A stretch of DNA of 64,000 nucleotides from Aequorivita capsosiphonis DSM 23843. Lineage in GTDB: Bacteria; Bacteroidota; Bacteroidia; Flavobacteriales; Flavobacteriaceae. Under the pieces are notes generated by a model. That model made no database searches, was not told where the DNA came from, and saw nothing but the letters and a program-made list of their open reading frames with translations. The stretch's first letter is position 1; each line of letters opens with the position of its first letter. Positions 18,662 through 26,581 of the stretch are shown here, in pieces. The stretch covers positions 1 through 64,000 of the forward strand of contig NZ_AUBG01000010.1 of NCBI RefSeq assembly GCF_000429125.1, written 5' to 3'. A program made the translations under genes and the position numbers.

Positions 18662-19051
18662 CTAAAAGTTAAACTTTATAAATCCGTGTTTGTAAACTTC
18701 AAAGATATAATCACCTTCAATAAGTACCAACAATACCAAATAAGAAATTAGGAATACCGCTGTCCATACTGCGGCTCTACGCAAGCCTGTAGTCTCGTCG
18801 CGCATGTGCATAAAGTCCCAGGTAATATAATAGGCTTTAAAAATGGTAAGAATTATAAATATCCAGTAAAGGAGTTTAAGAGCCAAAAAATGGTGTTCTA
18901 CCAAGAAGGTCGGTCGTAAAATCCCCAGTGCTACTTCAATTATAGTAACGATAGAAAGTACAACAAAAACGCCCCAGATTTTACTTACGTTCGATTTGAA
19001 TTTTAGAGTTCCTCTAAAAATTGCTAATTTATGTGCTTGCTCGTGTGCCAT
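18662..19051 (-). CDS. Cytochrome c oxidase subunit IV family protein
   Basis: Product of 129 residues with three membrane helices (about 25-45, 55-80 and 90-115), matching the Bacteroidota COX4_pro-type small subunit. The AYYITWDFMHMRDE loop between helices 2 and 3 is typical. It should sit beside the heme-copper oxidase core in the inner membrane. It is the last of four tandem genes, 18 bases after a subunit III gene, and is followed by a terminator. The catalytic subunits I and II are encoded 26 kb away at 44694-47610. Confidence 0.87.
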   Translation of the reverse strand: MAHEQAHKLAIFRGTLKFKSNVSKIWGVFVVLSIVTIIEVALGILRPTFLVEHHFLALKLLYWIFIILTIFKAYYITWDFMHMRDETTGLRRAAVWTAVFLISYLVLLVLIEGDYIFEVYKHGFIKFNF

Positions 19052-19069
19052 TTTTTAAATATTGAAAAT

Positions 19070-20053
19070 CTATACAAGATAAAAGAATGTAAATACAAAT
19101 ACCCATACTAAATCCACAAAGTGCCAGTATAACCCGACCTTTTCAACCATTTCGTAATGGCCGCGACGTTCGTATGTACCTATAATTACGTTAAAAAAGA
19201 TAATACAGTTTAGCATAACCCCAATTGAAACGTGAAAACCGTGAAAACCTGTAATAAAGAAAAAGAAATCTGCAAATAAGGGGTGCCCGTATTCATTGTG
19301 GCGAAGATTCGCTCCTTCCACAATCATATTACCATCGCCTACTAATTTGGCAATCGATTCCTCTCTTGATAAAACAATATGATGACCATTTTCGTCTTTA
19401 TTTGGAATCCGTACCAGAAGATTATCGTTAGCAAGAAAGCCAGTTTTTACCTGCTCAAAGGAAACGGATGGTTGATAATCTGCATCTCTCTCATACCAAA
19501 TTCCATTCTCCTTGGTTTGTTCTACCCGCGGGCCGGCAGTGGCATCCGCAAAATCGCCAATTGCAACGCGTTCCCCATCTTTATTTAAAAATTGAAGAAT
19601 TTGACCTCCGTGTGTTTCAACCGCGCCATATTCACCTTTTATAAAGGTTTTCCACTCCCAAGCCTGAGAGCTCAAGAAAATAAGTCCTCCAATAATGGTT
19701 AGAAAAAGATAGAAAATCACTTTACTCTGCTGCATTTTATGTCCTGCATCCACAGCTAAAACCATGGTAACAGATGAGAAAATAAGAATAAAGGTCATAA
19801 ACGCAACATAATACATGGGCGCTTCTACTCCGTGAAGAAAAGGAAAGTGTGTAAAGACTTCATCGGCAATTGGCCAAGCGTCTATAAATTTGAAACGAGA
19901 CATTCCATAAGAGGCCAAAAAGCCTGCAAATGTCAATGAATCGGAAACGATGAAGAACCACATCATCATTTTGCCATAACTGGCTTTCAACGGTGCAGAT
20001 CCACCACCCCAGGTTTTTCCTTCGGTACCTGTTTTAGCAACGGTAGCTTCCAT
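19070..20053 (-). CDS. Cytochrome c oxidase subunit III with large soluble insertion
   Basis: Product of 327 residues in the heme-copper oxidase subunit III family. Core helices are visible at about 28-50, 78-102, 112-133, 262-290 and 305-327, with the family motifs HGFHVSIGV and YWHFVDLVWVFVF. Between helices, residues about 136-258 form a hydrophilic insertion of roughly 120 residues that is not part of the normal fold. The gene follows a shorter subunit III-type gene (20100-20747), so the oxidase may contain two such subunits. Both belong to the cyoE-led group. Confidence 0.9.
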   Translation of the reverse strand: MEATVAKTGTEGKTWGGGSAPLKASYGKMMMWFFIVSDSLTFAGFLASYGMSRFKFIDAWPIADEVFTHFPFLHGVEAPMYYVAFMTFILIFSSVTMVLAVDAGHKMQQSKVIFYLFLTIIGGLIFLSSQAWEWKTFIKGEYGAVETHGGQILQFLNKDGERVAIGDFADATAGPRVEQTKENGIWYERDADYQPSVSFEQVKTGFLANDNLLVRIPNKDENGHHIVLSREESIAKLVGDGNMIVEGANLRHNEYGHPLFADFFFFITGFHGFHVSIGVMLNCIIFFNVIIGTYERRGHYEMVEKVGLYWHFVDLVWVFVFTFFYLV

Positions 20054-20099
20054 AAAAAAAATTTGGTTTTAAAATAAGGTTCAAAAATACGTTTAATTT

Positions 20100-20747
20100 T
20101 TATTTAACGAAATATAAAAACAAAAACAGATAAATCCATACTACGTCCACGAAATGCCAAAATGTTGCAGCTAGTTCAACACCAAGGGTTTTACCGTTTT
20201 CATATTTTAGTTTATAATGATTATAAATTACAACCAAAAGGGTAACGAGGCCCGCAAAAACGTGTGCCACGTGCAATAAAACCACCAAATAGATAAAAGA
20301 GGTGGTTACACTACTTGTTGGCCCGGTAAAATTATAGCCGCTCGCAATGATTTCAGAAAAGCCAACAAATTGAAAAATCACAAATAAAACACCTAATACA
20401 AAGGTTGTTATCAAAAGAAACATGCCAAGCGCGTTTTGTTGTCTATTTATGGTTCTAAAGGCAAAGTGCACCGTAATACTGCTTATAACAATCAATGCTA
20501 AACTAATAAAGAAGGCTTGAGGCATTTCAAAATTTGAAATCCAATCGGGTCGTTCTTTACTAACCACATAGGCACTAGTGAGTCCAGCAAAGCTCATAGT
20601 TAAACTAATGATTCCAAACCAAAGCATATTCCTCTTGGCCCTGTTTATTTTCTTCTGCTCGGTTCCTTCCGTTAAATCCATTTTTGAATATTTTTTTAAA
20701 TCGTGATTTCGTAAATCCTTAATTTGATGGGTGGCATTTGGAGTCAT
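20100..20747 (-). CDS. Heme-copper oxidase subunit III family protein (short form)
   Basis: Product of 215 residues with five membrane helices and the subunit III signatures HVAHVFAGLVTLL and FWHFVDVVWIYLFLFLYF. It lacks the long insertion found in the neighbouring subunit III. A second in-frame ATG at 20681 would give a 193-residue protein starting MDLTEGTEQKK, which looks like a more natural N-terminus; the first 22 residues are uncertain. It lies 23 bases after cyoE. Subunit III supports proton uptake and stability of the oxidase core. Confidence 0.88.
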   Translation of the reverse strand: MTPNATHQIKDLRNHDLKKYSKMDLTEGTEQKKINRAKRNMLWFGIISLTMSFAGLTSAYVVSKERPDWISNFEMPQAFFISLALIVISSITVHFAFRTINRQQNALGMFLLITTFVLGVLFVIFQFVGFSEIIASGYNFTGPTSSVTTSFIYLVVLLHVAHVFAGLVTLLVVIYNHYKLKYENGKTLGVELAATFWHFVDVVWIYLFLFLYFVK

Positions 20748-20770
20748 AATCGGTACTTAGTTATAATTAA

Positions 20771-21664
20771 TCATCTTAAAAATTTGTCTGCAACATAAAT
20801 AATCTGCAAAAGGGTAATATAGCTCACACTGGCAAGCATAAGCTGTTTAGCGGCTTTTGAAGTTTTTTCCTTGTATAGCCTAACTGCGTAATATATAAGT
20901 CCGACACCTAAAACTCCAATTAAAACCCCTGAAATTGGAGTCAGGTACAGTTTTCCTGTAATTCCCAAAACAGGAACCAAGGAAGCTAGCACGGTCCAAA
21001 CTGAATATAAAATAGTTTGCAACGCTGTGCCTTTATCACGCTTGCCGTTTGGAAGCATATAGAAACCACCTTTTTTATAATCGTCAAAGAGAAACCAGCC
21101 AATTGCCCAGAAATGGGGGAATTGCCAGAAAAATTGAATCATAAATAAGGTTCCCGGCTCTATACCAAACTTTCCAGTTGCAGCAACCCAACCCAACATA
21201 AAAGGAATTGCCCCAGGAAAAGCACCCACAAAAACTGAAAGCGGAGTCTTGGTCTTTAATGGTGTATAAAGACTAACATACATAAAAATTGAAACAGCCC
21301 CAAACATGGCTGTAATGGGGTTTATAGAATAAAGTACTGCAATACCAATGACCGTGAGAATACTAGCGAGGATAAAAGCAGATTGAACGCTCATAGTTCC
21401 AGCGGGAAGCGGTCTATTTTTAGTGCGATCCATAAGTGCATCAAGGTCACGCTCTATAATCTGATTGTAAACATTGGAAGCACCAACCATACAATAGCCG
21501 CCCACACAAAGCAAGAAAAGAACATAAAAGTCAATAGAATCTGCGCCGAGCAAGTAACCTGCTACAGAGGAAAACACCACACTTACCGAAAGTCTCAATT
21601 TTGTGATTTCGGTAAAATTCCTAATAAGTGAATGGGATATTGATTGTGACTGGGTAACGGACAA
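20771..21664 (-). CDS. cyoE: Protoheme IX farnesyltransferase (heme O synthase)
   Basis: Product of about 297 residues, UbiA superfamily, nine hydrophobic helices. The prenyl-diphosphate motifs are NVYNQIIERDLDALMDR (first Asp-rich motif) and DDYKKGGF (second). It adds a farnesyl group to heme B to make heme O, the precursor of heme A in aa3 oxidases. There is no ATG before the first helix. An ORF can be extended to a TTG at 21688, but that TTG is the end of a promoter -7 element, so it cannot be translated from that promoter. The TTG at 21662-21664 is my preferred start. First gene of the oxidase small-subunit operon. Confidence 0.88.
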   Translation of the reverse strand: MSVTQSQSISHSLIRNFTEITKLRLSVSVVFSSVAGYLLGADSIDFYVLFLLCVGGYCMVGASNVYNQIIERDLDALMDRTKNRPLPAGTMSVQSAFILASILTVIGIAVLYSINPITAMFGAVSIFMYVSLYTPLKTKTPLSVFVGAFPGAIPFMLGWVAATGKFGIEPGTLFMIQFFWQFPHFWAIGWFLFDDYKKGGFYMLPNGKRDKGTALQTILYSVWTVLASLVPVLGITGKLYLTPISGVLIGVLGVGLIYYAVRLYKEKTSKAAKQLMLASVSYITLLQIIYVADKFLR

Positions 21665-21685
21665 TTTAATTTTCTTTAGGCGCCG

Positions 21686-21716
21686 CAAAGATACGCTTCC
21701 TGTATTTTTTCCACAA
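21686..21716 (-). promoter_or_regulatory. Promoter of cyoE-coxIII-coxIII-coxIV
   Basis: Minus strand: TTG (21716-21714), 20-nt spacer, TATCTTTG (21693-21686). Exact fit to the Bacteroidota consensus. It overlaps the 5' end of the longest cyoE reading frame and so decides against that start. Confidence 0.72.
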
Positions 21717-21921
21717 TATAATATCGATAATCTTATGCTTTAATTTCAGCATTATAAGTATTGTGAACCTGTTTTCAAATATATCTTCAGTCTGAACTAG
21801 AAGTCTTTGGTTTTATTTCTAAAAAAAGAAGAAATTGGCTCATTATTAAGCTATATGCCGGAGCGTATTCCATCGCCTAACTTTTAAAGTATCGTATAAG
21901 TTTCTAATAGACCAATACTTT

Positions 21922-24012
21922 TTAAAAATCATTATACCAATTGAACAAGTCTGTACGGATTCCAAAGTTTAACCAAGTAGTTTGATTTTTAAATACTGTT
22001 TCGGTATCTACTTTGGGGTTAAAATCTCGATAAATAAGACTGCCGTAAATTTTTAAATTGGTGGCTGGATTTATCAAGTAACCAGCCTGCAATTCGGCGT
22101 GAAAGAAATCTGTGGTGTTTCCTTGGGCAAGCGTATTGCCTTCATCGGAGATTCTATCATCTTCGGTTCCATAAATATTTCCTCCATAAAAACTGGAATC
22201 TTCAGGAGTGTTGAATTCAAAGCCTCTTTTCGCAATAATAAATTTTGCATCGCCATATAATCTTCCTTTTTGGTAGCGAGCGATTCCAATAAATTCAGAA
22301 AAATTAGCGCCAAGCGTATGCGCTAAGGACTGATTATTATGTCCATAATTTAAAACAACCGTATTATGTGAATAGGTATAAGGCCGCACTCTATTATATT
22401 CTGCCTGCAAGTAAAGATTTTTTAAACCGAAGGCATCATAATATTTCAATCCCAATTGATAGCCGGTTTTATTTTTATAGCTCCCTTTCCCCCCAAAAAC
22501 ATCCCGCGAGGAAAATTCGTCAATAATAAGCTGCCCGTAGGCGTTTATGCGATCATTCACTTTATATTTTAGAGTCAGCCCGATCAATGCGTTCCCGCCG
22601 CGTGATCCTGTGGAAAACTCAATAGCTCGATAAAAAATGATTGGATTCAGATAATTCACATCAAAACCGCGGCCATTATCATTCTGCCAAATTACAGATT
22701 CAAATAGCCCAATATTCAATCGCTTCGTAATATTATAGCTCAAATAATGATTTGCCATATATTTTGTTCGGAATGATCCGCTCTCAGTTACTTCGGGACG
22801 AACGTCACGTAAAGACATCCAAGTATTGGTATATTTCAATTTCCAGAAAGTGGTGTTTATTTTAAAGAAAGGATACGAACTTGCATTATCGCTCATCAAC
22901 AAAGAACGATAACCATCACCAAGAAAAGTCTTTCCATGCCCTAGCTGAACATTAAAATATTTTGAAGGTGTGTATGAAATGTGACCGGTTGCAATGGGAT
23001 AATCATAAGAATCGGATTTAAAACCTTTAGCAATACCACGACCGGGAATAATCGCTGGGTTTCCACCTGCCGGACGAATCGATTCTGCATACCTGTTATA
23101 ATAATCAGCAAAACGCCCTTGACTTTCATAGATTACACCAAAGAAACTCAGATTCTTACCGATACCACCTTGGGTGTAAACCAATCTAGTGTTATTGTAT
23201 GTGTCTATATCCGCATCAAAATCCTTTCCCGCTTGAAGATCTACGCCAGCGTCAAGCGTGAGCCAATAACCATCTCCTTTTATGGTTATGAGATGTTCGT
23301 TCCAAAGCTTTCTGCCCCACCAAGAAGACTTACTCTTTAAAAGCTGACTATTGACGGCTTCAAAATCATAATATTTGTTTACTTCACTATAAATATAGGG
23401 TTTCTGAGCCGTATGATTGTTTAGACCAACACGATTTATTGCCTGATCAAAAAGACTGTAATTGTGATGGGAAAGCGGAATATTAATATTGCTTTTATAT
23501 TCTTCGTTGCTATAAGGAAGGTTTACAATTTCATCATACTCCTCCACTAGGTCTTGACGCTCCTCCTTCTCAACAATTTCCGTTTCTTGTTTTATGCTTT
23601 CACCTGGAGTTCTCAAAGGAATTGCTATTGGTAGGGTAAACTGAACATAGGCAGGAGAACCATTATAGGTTGCAGGCTGAATTTCTGGAAGTGCTTCAAA
23701 AACGCGACGTGCCTCCATTTTTAATTCGTCATAAATGCCATCTACATACAATACTTTAAAGTCACCCTTTTTTGTTACTTCGAAAAGTACCGTTACATTT
23801 CCTTTATAGTTTTCAGAAAAGACTATTTCGGGCACTTTAAAATTTTGAAAAATGAATTGTTGCAAGGCGTTTTTAAAACAATCTTCCATTGCCTCTACAT
23901 CCACATTGGCACACTCTTTAAAAACCGGATACTTCTCGTATTGAGCTGAAGGAATCTGCGCGTAGGTTATTACTGAAAATATGAATACAAAAAGTATAAG
24001 GCACTGCTTCAT
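21922..24012 (-). CDS. Gliding motility RemB-like outer-membrane protein with N-terminal TonB_C-like domain
   Basis: Product of 696 residues with a signal peptide (1-18, ending VITYAQ). Residues about 25-135 resemble the C-terminal domain of the two TonB proteins encoded upstream, with the same order: YPVFKECAN, a second Cys in EDCFKNAL, VTVLFEVTKKG, MEARRVFEALPEIQP and FTLPIAIPL. Residues about 200-696 form a beta-barrel-like region rich in Tyr and Asn, like capsule-assembly Wzi proteins. This architecture matches proteins annotated as gliding protein RemB in flavobacteria; I call that by recall and it needs a search. It is preceded by a terminator, so it probably has its own promoter. Confidence 0.72.
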   Translation of the reverse strand: MKQCLILFVFIFSVITYAQIPSAQYEKYPVFKECANVDVEAMEDCFKNALQQFIFQNFKVPEIVFSENYKGNVTVLFEVTKKGDFKVLYVDGIYDELKMEARRVFEALPEIQPATYNGSPAYVQFTLPIAIPLRTPGESIKQETEIVEKEERQDLVEEYDEIVNLPYSNEEYKSNINIPLSHHNYSLFDQAINRVGLNNHTAQKPYIYSEVNKYYDFEAVNSQLLKSKSSWWGRKLWNEHLITIKGDGYWLTLDAGVDLQAGKDFDADIDTYNNTRLVYTQGGIGKNLSFFGVIYESQGRFADYYNRYAESIRPAGGNPAIIPGRGIAKGFKSDSYDYPIATGHISYTPSKYFNVQLGHGKTFLGDGYRSLLMSDNASSYPFFKINTTFWKLKYTNTWMSLRDVRPEVTESGSFRTKYMANHYLSYNITKRLNIGLFESVIWQNDNGRGFDVNYLNPIIFYRAIEFSTGSRGGNALIGLTLKYKVNDRINAYGQLIIDEFSSRDVFGGKGSYKNKTGYQLGLKYYDAFGLKNLYLQAEYNRVRPYTYSHNTVVLNYGHNNQSLAHTLGANFSEFIGIARYQKGRLYGDAKFIIAKRGFEFNTPEDSSFYGGNIYGTEDDRISDEGNTLAQGNTTDFFHAELQAGYLINPATNLKIYGSLIYRDFNPKVDTETVFKNQTTWLNFGIRTDLFNWYNDF

Positions 24013-24071
24013 TAGAATATTAACTTATTTAATCCCGAAAGATACCGTTTTTTTTTAATGACAAGAATCAA

Positions 24072-24102
24072 AAAAAGCTTCCATTTTTATTGGAAGCTTT
24101 TT
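24072..24102. terminator. Terminator after tonB gene (24123-24902)
   Basis: Stem AAAAAGCTTCCA (24072-24083) with TGGAAGCTTTTT (24091-24102), loop of 7 bases. T run on the minus strand. It separates the TonB gene from the RemB-like gene. Confidence 0.87.
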
Positions 24103-24122
24103 GACTTTTTGTTTATCATAAC

Positions 24123-24902
24123 CTATTGAATTCGTAAAACTATAGGTACAGTATATAATACGTCAACATTTTTGTCGCCTTGTTTTCCTGGTTTCATTGT
24201 TGGCAATTTGCTTATAACGCGCTGAGCTTCTTTCGTTAAAGCTGCCTCATGGGAATTCGCTATCACGTTTGTAACAAAACCATTGGAATCAATTTTAAAA
24301 TTGACGTAAACACGATAGGTTTGGCCTGCGTTCAAATTTTCAAGCAATTCTCTATTAAAATTTTTATTTATAAAAGCGTCGATACTTGTAGACATACATT
24401 GAACTTTTTCAGCGTTGCTGGTCAAATTTCCACAGCCCGGAAAAATGGGAACGAACTCTACATTTGAAATAGACTTAGGTAATGATGGTTTAGTATCTAC
24501 AGGATTATCTACTGTTACTTTTGGTGACTTCGCTATAGGATCTTCACCGGAAGCAATGGGCGTTTCAATATCAGGAGTGGTATCTGGTTTTACGTCAAAA
24601 GTACTGCTTTTAACAACTCTTTTTCTAGGTTCCCTTTTCTGAATGATCTCCTTCTTAGGCGTTATAGGTTTTGGCCTATCTAGATCAATTACGTAGTCGA
24701 TCATGGGAGGCTCCTTTATTCCCTCAGAGCTAGGCGGGGTAATTTCGGCTACTCTCTTTTCAAAATCTAACTGCATAACGAAAAAAACAGTTAGCAAGCT
24801 CAAGACAACACCGAATTGGAAAAACAATCTTGAATTCCATTTAATGTTAATCTGTTTTTTCTCATCTCTTTTGTTAGAGGCATTTTCAGTGATAATTTTC
24901 AT
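24123..24902 (-). CDS. Energy transducer TonB
   Basis: Product of 259 residues: cytoplasmic basic start, one membrane helix (about 29-46), a Pro/Lys/Glu-rich periplasm-spanning linker (about 60-145) and a C-terminal TonB_C domain (about 150-259) with VEFVPIFPGCG, a second Cys in VQCMSTS, and EAQRVISKLPTMKPG. It would carry proton-motive energy from ExbB/ExbD to TonB-dependent receptors; no exbB/D genes are in the window. It is paralogous to the gene 114 bases upstream and is bracketed by terminators, so it appears to be monocistronic. Confidence 0.9.
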   Translation of the reverse strand: MKIITENASNKRDEKKQINIKWNSRLFFQFGVVLSLLTVFFVMQLDFEKRVAEITPPSSEGIKEPPMIDYVIDLDRPKPITPKKEIIQKREPRKRVVKSSTFDVKPDTTPDIETPIASGEDPIAKSPKVTVDNPVDTKPSLPKSISNVEFVPIFPGCGNLTSNAEKVQCMSTSIDAFINKNFNRELLENLNAGQTYRVYVNFKIDSNGFVTNVIANSHEAALTKEAQRVISKLPTMKPGKQGDKNVDVLYTVPIVLRIQ

Positions 24903-24958
24903 AATTAAGGAGTTTAAAAGGTTACATCCTCATGAAATACAACTGTTATGCCCAAACG

Positions 24959-24996
24959 AAAAACCCTGAATTTACAGTTGTAAATTCAGGGTTTTT
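24959..24996. terminator. Very strong terminator after tonB gene (25016-25738)
   Basis: A perfect 18-bp stem: AAAAACCCTGAATTTACA (24959-24976) and TGTAAATTCAGGGTTTTT (24979-24996) with a 2-base centre, flanked by A and T runs. Placed 20 bases after the TonB stop on the minus strand. Confidence 0.9.
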
Positions 24997-25015
24997 AAAA
25001 TATATTTTAATTTAT

Positions 25016-25738
25016 TTACTGGATATCAAATATTATAGGAAGTGAATATAGCACTCCAACTGGTTTCCCACGTTGCTTACCAGGAGTCATGTTAGGTAGT
25101 GATGACACCACATTCAATGCTTCTTTTTCAAGTCTCGGGTGAGGAGCACGTGCGCGAACATCCACAACCTTTCCATTTTTATCGATCTTAAATTGAACAG
25201 AAATACGTTGTCTTCCTTCCAAACCTAAGTCTGAAGCCAAGTTTGTATCAAACTTCTTGTTTATAAATTCACTAATCTTAGTGGACATACATTTTTTCTT
25301 GGCGTCGTTTGATTTTTCGCTTTCACACCCAGGATAAACAGGTACATTTTCAATTACAGCGAAAGGTACATCTGCAATTTCTTCCTCAACAACTTCCTCT
25401 TTAATCTCCTTAACTTCAACAATTTTCTCATCTTGTTTTGCTTCGGTAGATTCAATAATCGTTTCCTCCTCTTCATCATCATCCTCAATCACGTCAATAA
25501 CTTCTGGAGCTGGTGGCGGTGGAGGCGGTGGTGGTGGTGGTGTTAACTGTTGGGTGATTGGAATTTCCTCTTCCAATTCATCTCCAACGTCGAGTTTCCC
25601 GAAGTCGTTATCAGATTTATCATAAGATTTCCATTCAATTGCCTGCCAGGCAAGAAAAAGCATTAAAACCATTCCAAGCTGAAAGAACAACATGCTCCTT
25701 TTGCTTACGTCTGCTTTTGCATTTTTTTTGGGTTCCAT
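25016..25738 (-). CDS. Energy transducer TonB (polyproline linker)
   Basis: Product of 240 residues with a membrane helix (about 15-33), a linker with a run of ten prolines (about 67-76) followed by a Glu/Asp/Val-rich stretch, and a TonB_C domain (about 125-240). The domain has IENVPVYPGCE, a second Cys in KKKCMSTK, EALNVVSSLPNMTPG and LYSLPIIFDIQ. Same role as the neighbouring TonB. The closely spaced paralogues suggest a tandem duplication with divergent linkers: polyproline here, mixed Pro/Lys in the other. Confidence 0.92.
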   Translation of the reverse strand: MEPKKNAKADVSKRSMLFFQLGMVLMLFLAWQAIEWKSYDKSDNDFGKLDVGDELEEEIPITQQLTPPPPPPPPPPAPEVIDVIEDDDEEEETIIESTEAKQDEKIVEVKEIKEEVVEEEIADVPFAVIENVPVYPGCESEKSNDAKKKCMSTKISEFINKKFDTNLASDLGLEGRQRISVQFKIDKNGKVVDVRARAPHPRLEKEALNVVSSLPNMTPGKQRGKPVGVLYSLPIIFDIQ

Positions 25739-25792
25739 AATTGTGGGTTTAACTAGATGCTAAAATATAGAAATTATCAGTGAATTTAAAAC

Positions 25793-26209
25793 TTAATTGA
25801 AATTTTTAAATTTTAAATTATTTTTTACGATTCTAAAAAACAAGATTCCGAGTGATGCACCTAAAAGGTTGGCAGCTACATCAAAAATATCTGCTCCGCG
25901 TGAATCAGTGAACTGTCCTTGTAATATCTCAACTATTATGCCAAATAGCATTAACGATAAAAACAAAGGCAACAACCATTTAGCTCTAAATTGAAAGTCA
26001 TTTTTGGCATAAAAATATAGCATCCATAAATTTATAAGTATAAAATGGATTCCGAAATGCACCACTTTATCCAATCCTTCCATTTTAATATTCACTTTAG
26101 GCAAGTCCGAACTTGGCATAAAAAAAAGAAAAGATATAACTATGCTATAACTTATTGCAATAATAAATAAGGGTTTAGCCCTCAACAAGCGCTTTATATC
26201 CGGCATCAT
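25793..26209 (-). CDS. VanZ family membrane protein
   Basis: Product of 138 residues with four membrane helices (about 13-30, 48-66, 78-97, 108-127). The family motifs are DKVVHFGIHFILINLW and the GAdIfDvaaNllGa segment, seen here as RGADIFDVAANLLGASLG. VanZ proteins are linked to glycopeptide tolerance in some Firmicutes, but the function in Bacteroidota is unknown. The start (ATGATG at 26204-26209) overlaps the 3' end of gcvH by 35 bases in another frame. The first helix begins near residue 13, so no later start is likely. Confidence 0.88.
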   Translation of the reverse strand: MMPDIKRLLRAKPLFIIAISYSIVISFLFFMPSSDLPKVNIKMEGLDKVVHFGIHFILINLWMLYFYAKNDFQFRAKWLLPLFLSLMLFGIIVEILQGQFTDSRGADIFDVAANLLGASLGILFFRIVKNNLKFKNFN

Positions 26210-26555
26210 CTAATAGTTCTGCTATTTCATCAGGATTCGAAAGCTTCATTTTTATCATCCATCCATCTCCGTAGGCATCCGTATTTACCTTTTCCGGTTC
26301 AGATTCTAGGCTCTCGTTGAATTCAATAATTTCCCCTGAAAGAGGCAAAAATAGATCTGAAACTGTTTTTACGGCTTCCACCGTTCCAAAAACTTCGTCT
26401 CTATCCATCGTGTCTCCTATGGTTTCAACTTCTACATAAACAATGTCACCTAGCTCGCTCTGGGCAAAATCAGTTACTCCAATAGTTGCTATATCTCCTT
26501 CAATTTTAACCCATTCGTGGTCTTTCGTGTACTTTAAATCTGCTGGTAAATTCAT
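26175..26555 (-). CDS. gcvH: Glycine cleavage system H protein
   Basis: Product of 126 residues, standard length. The lipoylated lysine is Lys63 in the motif GTVEAVKTVSDL, and the C-terminal helix pair (PDEIAELLDDAGYKAL) is normal. GcvH carries the aminomethyl group between the P, T and L proteins of glycine cleavage in the cytoplasm. Those partners are not in the window. It lies 26 bases after sprA and overlaps vanZ by 35 bases, so it is part of the ruvA-sprA-gcvH-vanZ run. Confidence 0.96.
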   Translation of the reverse strand: MNLPADLKYTKDHEWVKIEGDIATIGVTDFAQSELGDIVYVEVETIGDTMDRDEVFGTVEAVKTVSDLFLPLSGEIIEFNESLESEPEKVNTDAYGDGWMIKMKLSNPDEIAELLDDAGYKALVEG

Positions 26556-26581
26556 AATTAAATATTGTATAAACGTTTATT

